This document shows positions 44,460 through 57,602 of a stretch of DNA of 64,000 nt, in pieces. Both the position numbers and the translations under genes were made by a program. Positions within the stretch are counted from its first letter, which is position 1; each line of letters begins with the position of its first letter. The stretch spans positions 248,001-312,000 of the forward strand of contig NZ_JARXWB010000006.1 of NCBI RefSeq assembly GCF_029892425.1, in the 5' to 3' direction. Below the pieces are notes generated by a model. That model saw only the letters and a program-made list of their open reading frames with translations. It had not been told where the DNA came from and made no database searches. This DNA is from Bradyrhizobium sp. BR13661. Lineage in GTDB: Bacteria > Pseudomonadota > Alphaproteobacteria > Rhizobiales > Xanthobacteraceae.

Positions 44460-46277
44460 TTAGAACCCAATCTTGAGGTGGGCCCGGCCGCGCTCGTTCC
44501 GCGAATTATTGGCGATCAATTCATCGAGCTGGATGCCGAGGCTGACCGAGCGGTTCACTTGCAGCTCGAAGCCGAGACCGATCAGGGCCTGATCGCGCTT
44601 CTCCGCCGAACCGAACAGGCTGTAGGTGGTTGTGGGGTCGAAGCTGTACGCGATCAGCTGCGTATAGGCGCCGCTGAAGCTGCGACGATAGGCGAGCTCG
44701 AGGCTCGATTTGAGCGCTCCGGCCGAAGTGTTCATCACGTGGCTGAACCTTGTCCCGAGCACGCCCGCGAGATCGACGGCTGAGGTCTGGTTGAAGGCCA
44801 GATTGTAAATGCCGGCGCCGGCCTCGACATAGCCGTCCAGTCTGATCCATTGCAGATCGAGGCGTGCGTAGGGGGCGATCTTCCAGCGCTCGACCTTGAT
44901 CTCGCGGCTCACCGACACCGAGCCGAACAGGTCCTCGGCGCCGCGATGTCCGGAGCCGAAGGCCCGCGCCGCGCTATCGTAGCGAAAGTTGCCGAGGCTG
45001 CCCGCGGCATAGCCGAGGATACCGTCGATGAACCACTGCGGCGCAACGCGGTAGCTGGCATAGGCCTGCGTCGACCAGGCATTGGCGTTGATGTGCGAGC
45101 CGTCGCTGCCAATCGTTGCATGATCGATGCCGAGGCCGACGGCGACACCGACCTTCAGGTTTCGGGTCAGGCGCGAATCGAGGCCGGCGGTCAGCCCGAT
45201 GGAGGACACATTGTATTTGGCATAAGTGGTGTCGCGACCGAACAGCAGCGAGCCCGCGGTCCAGTAGCGCAGCGATGAATCCGAATTCGCGGGCACCGGC
45301 ATGGCCTGCCCATCTTTCGGCGTCTGCCGGGTCTGCGCCATGTCGGATGTGGAGCTCGCGCGGTCTCCCGCATCCGCCGGCGGGCCATATTGGCGCTGCG
45401 GCGAGGGGATCTGCGCGAAGGCGGCCCTGTTGCTGATCAGGGGGACGTCGTCATTGTGCAGCTCGATCAGGCGGTCCTGCACATTGTCGATCTGTTGCTG
45501 ACCCATCACCTGCACGGTGTGAACCTGAAAATCGACCATCGCTTTGATCGTCGGATCTGCGGTCGGGTCCGGCATCGCGGCATAGCGGTAGATGGCTGTG
45601 CCCGTGGCCGAGCCGAGCGGCGTCGTGACCGTGACGTCGACGGCGCCGGCTGCGTGCGGTGGCGTCACCACCGAGATCTGCGTCACGCTCAGCACCGTAA
45701 AGCTGAGCACGTTGACACCGCCGAACTTCACCGACGTGGCGCCCGCGAGGTTCTGACCGATCACGATTGTGGTTTGCTGGCCGGCGACCGGGCCCGAGGC
45801 CGGATTGGTGCTGGTCACCACGGGGCCTGGGCTGGGCGCAGCCGTGCAAGCGACGGTGACATCGATCTGCGACGGCACCATTTCGCTCAGGGAGCGCCAG
45901 CTGAAAGTCTGTGTGCCCGTCGTGGTCACGGTGACATGCAGCGAGCCCGATACGGTGCCGGAGCCGTCGGCATAATGGCCGCCGACGCCAAGCTCGATGC
46001 TGTAGAAGAACGTCGTGTCGACGACAAAGGTGTAGTTCAGCGTGATGACGTCGCCGGCGGTCAGCGACACCGTGGCGGACTGGTTGTCGGCTCCGCCTAA
46101 ATTGAAGACGCCGGCGTTGATGTCGGCGCAGCTGGTCGCCGCGAACGCCGAGCCGATACCTATTGCCTGACCGAGTGCGAGCAGCACGAGGAGGCGGGAC
46201 AGAGCCCGGATCGCCGCCGCGATATTCTGTGCGACGCCGCCGAGACGCGCGCGTGTATCGAGACCAAAGAAAATCAT
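44460..46277 (-). CDS. Autotransporter-domain protein with TIG/IPT domain
   Basis: I start at ATG 46277 (605 residues), preceded by GGGGATTGGG; ATG 46301 adds eight residues and the frame opens to 46658. A long signal peptide (RALSRLLVLLALGQAIGIGS, cleavage near FAATS) leads to a Thr/Ser-rich beta region. A TIG/IPT immunoglobulin-like domain follows (about 165-245: VTSTNPASGPVAGQQTTIVI). The last 260 residues have the autotransporter beta-barrel pattern, starting YNVSSIGLTAGLDSRLT and ending HLKIGF with the terminal Phe needed for outer-membrane insertion. The small passenger suggests an adhesin or surface sensor. Divergent from the histidine kinase. Confidence 0.88.
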   Translation of the reverse strand: MIFFGLDTRARLGGVAQNIAAAIRALSRLLVLLALGQAIGIGSAFAATSCADINAGVFNLGGADNQSATVSLTAGDVITLNYTFVVDTTFFYSIELGVGGHYADGSGTVSGSLHVTVTTTGTQTFSWRSLSEMVPSQIDVTVACTAAPSPGPVVTSTNPASGPVAGQQTTIVIGQNLAGATSVKFGGVNVLSFTVLSVTQISVVTPPHAAGAVDVTVTTPLGSATGTAIYRYAAMPDPTADPTIKAMVDFQVHTVQVMGQQQIDNVQDRLIELHNDDVPLISNRAAFAQIPSPQRQYGPPADAGDRASSTSDMAQTRQTPKDGQAMPVPANSDSSLRYWTAGSLLFGRDTTYAKYNVSSIGLTAGLDSRLTRNLKVGVAVGLGIDHATIGSDGSHINANAWSTQAYASYRVAPQWFIDGILGYAAGSLGNFRYDSAARAFGSGHRGAEDLFGSVSVSREIKVERWKIAPYARLDLQWIRLDGYVEAGAGIYNLAFNQTSAVDLAGVLGTRFSHVMNTSAGALKSSLELAYRRSFSGAYTQLIAYSFDPTTTYSLFGSAEKRDQALIGLGFELQVNRSVSLGIQLDELIANNSRNERGRAHLKIGF

Positions 46278-46593
46278 ACCCAATCCCCAACCTGTCCGCA
46301 TCCCTGCCGAAGACTGACCGTGATGCGGTACGGCACTGACGGCGCGGCCGGTCGACGGCCGTAAGTCCAGGCGGCGCGACGTCGGACGTATCTGGGATCG
46401 ACTGGAAATGGCTCGTAGGCGAAAGAGACGGAAACGGCCATCAACGCGGGTTGATCTTTGGGATGGCGGGGTCGTGCTAAGCCGAAATCCTGCCAGCCTG
46501 AAGCGGCGACGCTGTATCGACATTGGCTCTGGACGAGAGCCGATCACTTCTGCAATTGAAGGCCGCAAGTGACGAGTGTGAGGATAGGCCGGG
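46278..46593. other. Divergent promoter region, 316 bases
   Basis: This is the shared upstream region of the autotransporter (minus) and histidine kinase (plus). Small inverted repeats occur: TCAACGCGGGTTGA near 46442 and GGCTCT-GGACG-AGAGCC at 46525-46541. There is no convincing coding frame; the minus frame to 46658 is only an extension of the autotransporter reading. I cannot place promoter boxes reliably. Confidence 0.45.
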
Positions 46594-49132
<2,539 letters not shown>

Positions 49133-49158
<26 letters not shown>

Positions 49159-49810
49159 AGACGCGCCGGAGATCCGGCTGATGCTGACCTCGTTCCTCCG
49201 GGAAGAGGGCATGGTTGCGCACGGCATGGCGACCGGCGGCGAGCTGCGTGCGGGGCTCGCAGCGCTCAGGCCCGACATCGTCCTGCTCGACATCAATCTG
49301 CCGGACGCCGACGGCATCGCGCTTGCGCGTGAATTGCGCCTCGGGGAGCAATGCGGGCTGATCTTCGTCACCAGCCGCGATTCCGATGAGGACGTCCTAT
49401 CCGGGCTCGAGGCCGGCGGCGACGACTACGTCTCCAAACCGATCAATCTGCGCACGCTGCTCGCCCGCATCCGCAGCGTGTTGCGGCGGACCAAGGAGAA
49501 GATCATTACCTTCGACGGATGGATTCTCGATCCGGTCCGGCGCGAGTTGTTTCGGCCCGACGGCAGCATGGTGAAGCTGACCTCGGGCGAATTCAACATC
49601 CTGGCGGCCCTTGCCTCGCAAATGACGCGGCCGCTGAGCCGCGATTTCCTGCTCGACGTCATCTCCAATCGCGATCCGCGCGAGATCAGCGAGCACACGG
49701 TCGACAATTTGATCGTGCGGCTGCGTCGCAAGATGCAGTACGACGGAACGGCGGCACCGATCGCAACGGTGCGCGGCGTCGGCTATGCGCTCATGCCGCT
49801 CCAATCCTAG
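49133..49810 (+). CDS. OmpR-family response regulator
   Basis: 225 residues from ATG 49133, which overlaps the kinase gene by 26 bases. The receiver has the acidic pair ED at 9-10, LLDINLPDADG with phospho-acceptor Asp53, VTSRD and KPIN with the conserved Lys. Residues about 125-220 form the winged-helix output domain (LTSGEFNILAALASQMTRPL, ISEHTVDNLIVRLRRKM, RGVGYAL). It is the evident output of the hybrid kinase. The divergent autotransporter gene is the nearest possible target. Confidence 0.94.
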
Positions 49811-49816
49811 GCCTGA

Positions 49817-51307
49817 TTACCCCAGCCGTTGATCCCGCATGTCCTGCGTGTCTTCCGTCGCTGCCTTGACGGCGGCGCTCGCGGCGCTCTTCGCCGCGCC
49901 CTTGCGGCTCGCGACCTCGATCGCCTTGCGGCCGGAGATCTCGTGGCCGGCATCGGCCGGCATCTGCCAGAAGAACCAGCTCGAGGCCGCCGAGGTCAGC
50001 GCCACCACGATGAAGGCCGGCATGAACACGGTGGCGTTGAGCTCGCTGACGTGGTTCAGCCACATCGTCGTCTCCACCGAGGCGGCACCGACCGCGACGC
50101 CGGCGGAGACGGCGAGCTGCTGGTTGACGCTGACCAGCGTCGTGGCTCGGCTCATCTGCGGGCTCTCGACGTCGGCATAGGCCACGGTGTTGATCGCGGT
50201 GAACTCCAGCGAGCGGAAGAAGCCGCCGACCACCAGGATCACCATGATGATCAGAAGCGGCGTCGTCACCGTGAACAGCGCGCAGACGCCGAGGAAGAAT
50301 GCGCTGACGATCGCATTCACCGTCATCAGGTTGCGGAAGCCGAAGGCGCGGATGAGACGCGCTGCCAGCGTCTTCATGCCCATGGCGCCGAGCGAGGAGG
50401 AGAAGGTCACGAGGCCGGAATGAAACGGCGACAGCCCGAAACCGATCTGCATCAACAGCGGCAGCAGGAAGGGCAGCGCGCCGATGCCGAGCCGGAACAT
50501 GAAGCCGCCGATGATGGCCGCGCGCAGCGTCGGCAGCCTGAGCAGTGAAAAGTCCAACACCGGCGATCCGGTCCGGCGGGCGTGAATCACGTAAAGCGTC
50601 ATCGAGATCGAGCCGCCGAGGACGAGGGCCGCGATTGTGCTCCAGGGCAACAGATTGAGGCCGGCGACCGACAGGCCGAAGGCGATGCCGGCAAGCCCGA
50701 GCCCTGCGAGCACCATGCCGTAGAGATCGAACTTCTCCTGCGTCTCGCTCTTGATGGGATCGATGAACTTCAGCGCCATGAAGATGCCGAGCAGCCCGAT
50801 CGGGATGTTGATCAGGAAGATCCAGTGCCACGACGCGTAAGTCGTGATGAAACCACCCAGCGGCGGGCCGATCACGGGACCGATCAGGGCAGGGACCGTC
50901 ACCCAGGCCATCGCGTTGACCAATGCGCTCTTGTCAACCGAGCGCAGCAGCACGAGGCGCCCGACCGGCGTCATCATCGCGCCGCCCATGCCTTGCAGGA
51001 TGCGCGCGATCACGAAATCGGTCACCGAGCCCGACAGGGCGCAGCCGACCGAGCCGATCATGAACACGCCGACGGCGATCGCGAACACCATGCGCGCGCC
51101 GAACCTGTCGGCGGTCCAGCCGCTCGCCGGGATGAACACCGCGAGCGACAGCAGGTAGGAGGTGATCGCGAGCTTCAGCGTCAGCGGACTGGTGCCGATA
51201 TCGGCAGCGATCGCCGGCAACGAGGTGGCGATCACGGTCGAGTCCATGTTCTCCATGAAGAGAGCAGTGGCCACGATCAGCGGAATGGTGCGTTGCTTGT
51301 CGACCAT
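49817..51307 (-). CDS. MFS drug transporter, DHA2 (EmrB/QacA) type
   Basis: 496 residues with about 14 hydrophobic helices. FMENMDSTVIATSLPAIAAD (about 17-36) is the DHA2 motif D1, ASGWTADRFGARMVF the motif A loop, and VIGPPLGGFITTYASWHWIF motif C with its antiporter Gly-Pro pattern. It would export drugs or toxic metabolites using the proton gradient. A basic, Ala-rich cytoplasmic tail closes it. It converges with the response regulator gene (6-base gap); no membrane-fusion partner (EmrA) lies beside it. Confidence 0.92.
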   Translation of the reverse strand: MVDKQRTIPLIVATALFMENMDSTVIATSLPAIAADIGTSPLTLKLAITSYLLSLAVFIPASGWTADRFGARMVFAIAVGVFMIGSVGCALSGSVTDFVIARILQGMGGAMMTPVGRLVLLRSVDKSALVNAMAWVTVPALIGPVIGPPLGGFITTYASWHWIFLINIPIGLLGIFMALKFIDPIKSETQEKFDLYGMVLAGLGLAGIAFGLSVAGLNLLPWSTIAALVLGGSISMTLYVIHARRTGSPVLDFSLLRLPTLRAAIIGGFMFRLGIGALPFLLPLLMQIGFGLSPFHSGLVTFSSSLGAMGMKTLAARLIRAFGFRNLMTVNAIVSAFFLGVCALFTVTTPLLIIMVILVVGGFFRSLEFTAINTVAYADVESPQMSRATTLVSVNQQLAVSAGVAVGAASVETTMWLNHVSELNATVFMPAFIVVALTSAASSWFFWQMPADAGHEISGRKAIEVASRKGAAKSAASAAVKAATEDTQDMRDQRLG

Positions 51308-53237
<1,930 letters not shown>

Positions 53238-53254
53238 TTATTGCGCGCTCCGCT

Positions 53255-53357
53255 GTCATACCCCGGCTTGACCGGGGCATCCAGTACGCCGCGGCGTCTC
53301 GGCTCAATTACAATCGCCTCCGGAATACTGGATCGCCCGCCTTCGCGGGCGATGACG
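53255..53357. repeat. Palindromic intergenic repeat with CCAGTA...TACTGG arms
   Basis: The element runs from GTCATACCCCGG to CGATGAC. ATCCAGTACGCC and GAATACTGGAT are inverted copies in the middle, and CCCGGCTTGACCGGGG and CGCCCGCCTTCGCGGGCG are local hairpins at each side. It lies between guaB and the reductase gene and shares the GGCTTGACC stem with 32290-32373. Confidence 0.75.
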
Positions 53358-53443
53358 GTGAGTATGTGGCGCCACCGTTTTTGTATTGACGCGCCTCGCT
53401 GCCTCCGCTTCCGTCCGGCTTGAAAGAAAATCCGGAGGAAGCC

Positions 53444-54466
53444 ATGTCCCAAGCAAAACGCATCGTTCTCGCCGCACGTCCCGTCGGCGAGCCCAAATCA
53501 TCTGATTTTCGTCTGGAGGAATTCGCAGTGCCGGCGCCCGGCGCTGGCGAGGTGCTGCTGCGTACGATCTGGCTGTCGCTCGATCCCTATATGCGGGGCC
53601 GCATGAGCGAGGGTCCGTCCTACGCCGCGCCGGTGCCGGTCGGCGGTGTGATGGAAGGCGAAGCGGTGAGCGAGGTCACGGCCTCCAACAATCCGGACTT
53701 TGCCAAGGGCGACATCGTTCGTGCCCGGACTGGCTGGCAGTCGCACGCGATCTCCAACGGCAAGGGTCTGATCAAGGTCGATCCGAAGCTCGGTCCGATC
53801 TCGACCTCGATCGGCGTGCTCGGCATGCCCGGCATGACCGCCTATACCGGCCTGCTCGACATCGGCAAGCCTCAAGACGGCGAGACTGTCGTCGTCGCCG
53901 GTGCTTCGGGCGCGGTCGGCTCGGCGGTGGGACAGATCGCCAGGATCAAGGGCGCACGCGCAGTCGGCATCGCCGGCGGCAAGGACAAGTGCGACTACGT
54001 GGTGAAGGAGCTCGGCTTCGATGCCTGCGTCGATCACCGTGATCCTGATCTCGCGGCGAAGCTGAAGGATGCTTGCCCGAAAGGCATCGACGTCTATTTC
54101 GAGAATGTCGGCGGCGCCGTGTTCGAGGCGGTGTTCCCGCTGCTCAATCCCTTCGCGCGCGTGCCGGTCTGCGGCCTGATCGCGCATTACAACGACACCG
54201 AAGCCAAGCCGCCGAAATGGGCCGCAGCGATGATGCGCGCGACGCTGACCAAGCGGCTGACTTTCCGCGGCTTCATCGTCTCCGACTTCGCCTCGCGCCA
54301 TGGCGACTTCCTGCGCGACATGTCCAACTGGGTCCGCGACGGCAAGGTGAAGTACAAGGAGTTCGTCACCGAGGGCCTGGAGAGCGCTCCCGGCGCGTTC
54401 ATGGGACTGCTGAAGGGCGCCAATTTCGGCAAGCAGCTGGTCCGGGTCGGGCCGGACAAGGCTTAG
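53444..54466 (+). CDS. Zinc-free medium-chain NADP-dependent oxidoreductase (CurA/prostaglandin-reductase-like)
   Basis: 340 residues from ATG 53444 (GGAGGAAG upstream). LSLDPYMRGRMSEGPSYA (about 42-59) is characteristic of the leukotriene B4 12-hydroxydehydrogenase/CurA branch. VVVAGASGAVGSAVGQIARI (about 149) is the Rossmann NADP loop, and DVYFENVGGAVFEAVFPLL follows. No zinc-ligand cysteines are present. The enzymes reduce the C=C bond of enones or quinones. Immediate partner genes are not evident. Confidence 0.93.
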   Translation: MSQAKRIVLAARPVGEPKSSDFRLEEFAVPAPGAGEVLLRTIWLSLDPYMRGRMSEGPSYAAPVPVGGVMEGEAVSEVTASNNPDFAKGDIVRARTGWQSHAISNGKGLIKVDPKLGPISTSIGVLGMPGMTAYTGLLDIGKPQDGETVVVAGASGAVGSAVGQIARIKGARAVGIAGGKDKCDYVVKELGFDACVDHRDPDLAAKLKDACPKGIDVYFENVGGAVFEAVFPLLNPFARVPVCGLIAHYNDTEAKPPKWAAAMMRATLTKRLTFRGFIVSDFASRHGDFLRDMSNWVRDGKVKYKEFVTEGLESAPGAFMGLLKGANFGKQLVRVGPDKA

Positions 54467-54515
54467 ACCTGCCAGGCTGAACCGTCTCCGATAGGTCTGG
54501 GACGTCTCGTAGTTG

Positions 54516-54543
54516 CACCGGTGTCACACTCCTGACACCGGTG
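54516..54543. promoter_or_regulatory. Perfect 11-bp inverted repeat after the reductase gene
   Basis: CACCGGTGTCA (54516-54526) and TGACACCGGTG (54533-54543) are exact reverse complements around CACTCC. It lies 50 bases past the reductase stop and 118 before the next start. There is no U-run after it, so it may be an operator for the small downstream gene as easily as a terminator stem. GGTTA...TAACC (54542-54559) adds a second small inverted repeat beside it. Confidence 0.5.
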
Positions 54544-54660
54544 GTTAACAAAATGTAACCGATCGGCAACACCTTCCCGCAAAAACCCGCCTGTGTGACC
54601 GAGGGTTCATTGACGTCAGGGTGAAGGCATTGAATCATCGCGCATATTTAGGGCGTTGCG

Positions 54661-54963
54661 ATGTTAGAGATCGGTATTTTCAGCGTAATCCTTCTGGCCG
54701 CCGGCTATTGGGCGACCATGTTTGTCATGGGCCGCCATGACGACGTCATCCACGGCAAGTTCGTGCACAGCGAGGACGAAGGTACCTTCGTGCAAGCCGC
54801 GATGCCGGCGCCTCCGCCGCGCTTTCCGAACCGTCCGGTCGTGAAGGCGGCTGAGCCCACCAGAATTGCGCCTGCCAATGATCCGGCGGCCAAGCCGGTG
54901 ACCAGCGATGCGCTGCAATCGTTGCTCGCTGCAATCCAGCAGGATCTCAAGAGCGTCGCCTGA
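54661..54963 (+). CDS. Small membrane-anchored protein, unknown function
   Basis: 100 residues. The N-terminal helix LEIGIFSVILLAAGYWATMFVMG would anchor the protein in the inner membrane. The rest is a Pro/Ala-rich soluble segment (PAPPPRFPNRPVVKAAEPTR) ending in a helix LQSLLAAIQQDLKSVA. No catalytic motif is seen. It resembles short alphaproteobacterial envelope proteins of unknown role. The ATG at 54661 has only a weak ribosome site (AGGGCG). It converges with the phosphoesterase gene. Confidence 0.75.
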   Translation: MLEIGIFSVILLAAGYWATMFVMGRHDDVIHGKFVHSEDEGTFVQAAMPAPPPRFPNRPVVKAAEPTRIAPANDPAAKPVTSDALQSLLAAIQQDLKSVA

Positions 54964-54971
54964 ACCGCACG

Positions 54972-55814
54972 CTAATGCGCGCCGCCCATCTGGGCGAAGA
55001 GCTCCTCGATATCGACGTCGACCTGGCCCGCGGCGCGGACGTGGCGGACTTCAAAACTGTCAGGGGCGAAGCGGTACTCGACGAGGCCGGTCTCCTTGAT
55101 CGCGATCCGGTCTTGGCGCTGATCGTTGATCTTGAATCCGGCCGACGGCGCCCAGACGTGGCGCGTCTGGCGAAACGTGAAGTCGCGACGCTGGTGCACG
55201 TGACCGCTGGCGATGAGGCGGAGATCGACGCGTGAGAACATCTCGATCAGGCGCGCACGCGCCGGCTGCGGCACGTAGCGGATCGACGTCTCCGGGAGTT
55301 CAGGATTGTCGGGCAGGTTGAGAAACAGTGGCTTGTGGATGAACAGCGCGACCGGCCTGCCGTTCACGCGTGAAATCTCCGAAGCGAGCCAGTCGAACTG
55401 CTCGGCCTCGAATGCGAGGCCTGAATTCATGACGAGCGAGTTGAGGCCGATGAAGCGCCAACCGGCGGCCTCGAAAGACCAATGGTCTTCGCCGATGATG
55501 TCGCAAAATTGCTGGCGGTGCGCTTCCGCGATCGGCGGCTTGGGCGCAGGTCCGAGCGCGGTCGGGTTGTCGCCGATATCGTGATTGCCGGGGATGTAGC
55601 GGCACTCGACCGGAAGGGCCGCGTGCAGGCTCTTCGCAAACTCGACATCGTCGCGGTCGCTCGGGCCGTCGAACGACACGTCGCCGGTGTTGATGACGAG
55701 ATCAGGCCGGCTTGCGTCGATGTGCTCGCTGACCGCCTGGAAGTTCGCGATCAGGCCGGGGAAGCGCCGGCCGAGATGCGTGTCGGAAATCTGGACGAGG
55801 CGAAATTCTGACAT
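54972..55814 (-). CDS. Calcineurin-like metallophosphoesterase
   Basis: 280 residues from ATG 55814 (MSEFRLVQISDTHLG). The metal-binding motifs are all present in order: DTH at 11-13, NTGDVSFDG at about 43, YIPGNHDIGDNP at about 77, and ASGHVHQRRD at about 213. These bind two metal ions for phosphodiester or phosphomonoester hydrolysis; the CpdA-like (3',5'-cAMP phosphodiesterase) group has this layout. A cyclic nucleotide target is possible, and the window also encodes a cNMP-binding glutaminase, but no link is shown. Confidence 0.9.
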   Translation of the reverse strand: MSEFRLVQISDTHLGRRFPGLIANFQAVSEHIDASRPDLVINTGDVSFDGPSDRDDVEFAKSLHAALPVECRYIPGNHDIGDNPTALGPAPKPPIAEAHRQQFCDIIGEDHWSFEAAGWRFIGLNSLVMNSGLAFEAEQFDWLASEISRVNGRPVALFIHKPLFLNLPDNPELPETSIRYVPQPARARLIEMFSRVDLRLIASGHVHQRRDFTFRQTRHVWAPSAGFKINDQRQDRIAIKETGLVEYRFAPDSFEVRHVRAAGQVDVDIEELFAQMGGAH

Positions 55815-55919
55815 GCGCAAAGTATCATCTAGCCAAACGTCGGAACGATGACATCTGCGCAAGATCCGCGATGAAACAAAGTTTAAAGCGGACAACGTTT
55901 AAAGCAGACGAGAGCGGAT

Positions 55920-56789
55920 CTATCCGCCGTCAAAGCAAATCCGCCCGGCGGATTTGCCGTCGCGATCCCGAAGCGCGAACGGACAACGCAGACGTTCCAG
56001 CGCCCTGCCGGCATCTTCATTGCCGAGAGCGGCAGCGCGCTTGTAATAGGCGATCGCGGCCCTCGCATCCTTCGCCCCGGCGCGGCCGGCTTCGGCGTAG
56101 GCGCCAAGCCGCTCGAGTGCGTCGGCATGATCGAGCGCAGCGGCCTTTTCGAACAGCGCCTTGGCGGCGACGTCATCTTTCGCCGCGCCATCACCGTCCT
56201 GGGTCATTAATCCCAGCTGATACATGGCTTCGCTGGAATTCGCTTCGACTGCCCTGGCGTACCATTTGCGCGCCATCCCGAAATCGGTCTTGCCGCCGAC
56301 GCCGGCGCCGTAGAGCGAGGCGAGGTTGGTCATGCCGTCGACATCGCCGGCTTCAGCCGCTCTCTCGATCAGCATTCGTCCCTCGGCGATGTTCTTCTTG
56401 AGGCCGTTGCCGTTGATCAGGAGCACGCCGAGTCCGGTCATCGCGGCTGTGCTGCCGGCATCGGCGGCCTTGCGATAGGCGCTGGCGGCCTCGGTCATCT
56501 GCCGATTGAACTCATAGGCGCGGCCGAGCTCCATCCAGATCCGGCGCGGCGCATCGGGCGCCGCTGCGGCCGCCTTGCAGGCCTTCAGCGCTGTTGGAAC
56601 ATCGGCGATGTCGAGATTGCCCTTCACATCGGCAGGCCTGTCCACATCGGTGGGATGTGCGGCGAGCCGGTCGCAGGCCGCGATGTCGGCTGGTCCAGCG
56701 ATGACCGGTCTCAGCGGCGCAGAACAAAGGATAGTCGCGAGAGTGAGCGCGGCCGTTGCGCGAGATCTTGCTCGGGGCATATCGGTCAC
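55920..56789 (-). CDS. Exported Sel1-repeat protein
   Basis: 289 residues starting at a GTG whose bases overlap the stop of the upstream gene (GTGA); ATG 56780 is the alternative. A signal peptide (ATAALTLATILCSAPLRPVIA) is followed by a Cys-containing domain (ADIAACDRLAAHPTD). Sel1 repeats of 36 residues then run from about 95 to 270, e.g. AAEAGDVDGMTNLASLYGAG and AVEANSSEAMYQLGLMTQDG. Sel1 proteins are scaffolds for complexes, here in the periplasm. Coupled translation with the membrane protein upstream suggests joint function. Confidence 0.88.
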   Translation of the reverse strand: MTDMPRARSRATAALTLATILCSAPLRPVIAGPADIAACDRLAAHPTDVDRPADVKGNLDIADVPTALKACKAAAAAPDAPRRIWMELGRAYEFNRQMTEAASAYRKAADAGSTAAMTGLGVLLINGNGLKKNIAEGRMLIERAAEAGDVDGMTNLASLYGAGVGGKTDFGMARKWYARAVEANSSEAMYQLGLMTQDGDGAAKDDVAAKALFEKAAALDHADALERLGAYAEAGRAGAKDARAAIAYYKRAAALGNEDAGRALERLRCPFALRDRDGKSAGRICFDGG

Positions 56790-57403
56790 AGCACGCGATA
56801 ACGGATCGAATAGGCGTCCTGCTGCGCGACGCCGCCAGTGACCGGCGAGGCGATGCGATCGGCGAGATGCCAGGGGCCGAACTGCTCGCTGCGATGCGGC
56901 TCGGCGGGCAGACGCAGGCGGAACTCGAATGTGCCTTTACCGGGCAGGTTCATCACCAGCATTCGGTCGGTGGTGCGATAGTTGAGCGCGACCGCGCCGC
57001 GCAGCACCGCGCGTCCGTCAGAAAGGTCGCTGACGCCGTCGACGAGCGCGAGGGTCTGGTTGCGGTCGGTGTGCAGCTCGATCTGGGGGTCGGTGGCCGC
57101 CGTGGTCAGGGTCTCGCGGGGCATGCGGATCTCGAACTCGACTGCGGGCTTCGACGGGTTGACGCCGAGAAAAGCGAGCGCGGCATGGCGCATGTCGTAG
57201 CCGACGAACGCGAACAGGGCGATGGCAGCGAACAGGGCCAATCCGTGCCTGACGACATCGCGCCAGCTCCGGTAGCTCAGGCGGAAATAGACCGTCAGCG
57301 CCAGCGCGACGGCCAGAGCCGCCGCAACGCCTGACAGCGCCGACATCCAGAGGCCGAGCTGGCCGTCGGAGGTTTCGGCCCAAAGGCTGGACAGGGTGTT
57401 CAT
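56786..57403 (-). CDS. Membrane protein with periplasmic beta domain, unknown function
   Basis: 205 residues. Two hydrophobic helices lie at about 18-40 (MSALSGVAAALAVALALTVY) and 52-69 (GLALFAAIALFAFVGYDM). A soluble region of strands follows (VEFEIRMPRET, RTTDRMLVMNLPGKGTFEF) that should face the periplasm. I do not recognise a family. Its TGA overlaps the GTG start of the Sel1 gene, and the radical SAM gene lies 199 bases upstream on the same strand, so the three probably form one unit. Confidence 0.78.
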   Translation of the reverse strand: MNTLSSLWAETSDGQLGLWMSALSGVAAALAVALALTVYFRLSYRSWRDVVRHGLALFAAIALFAFVGYDMRHAALAFLGVNPSKPAVEFEIRMPRETLTTAATDPQIELHTDRNQTLALVDGVSDLSDGRAVLRGAVALNYRTTDRMLVMNLPGKGTFEFRLRLPAEPHRSEQFGPWHLADRIASPVTGGVAQQDAYSIRYRVL

Positions 57404-57602
57404 GGCGGTCTTCGCCGGCTCCGGGGGGCAAAATCGCTTTGCCGATCGGCAGTTGGTCGCAAGATCGGGAATGCCGGTTCAAGTCGTTCGCGGACGATCG
57501 CTGCCCTTGCCGCGAACGAGGCTGCCGGCGCTGTGGCACCGGCGGCATTTGCGGTGGCTGTTCAAATGGATTGGCCGAAATTCTGCCTTGGATTCTGAAG
57601 CG

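Noticed and set aside
57404..57602. Short Cys-containing readings in the gap after the radical SAM gene, including a CRRCH peptide on the minus strand and a Cys-rich frame on the plus strand
   Set aside because: I looked for a radical SAM precursor peptide. None has an ATG with a ribosome site or biased third positions; the CRRCH reading is about 28 codons from a TTG and is likely chance.
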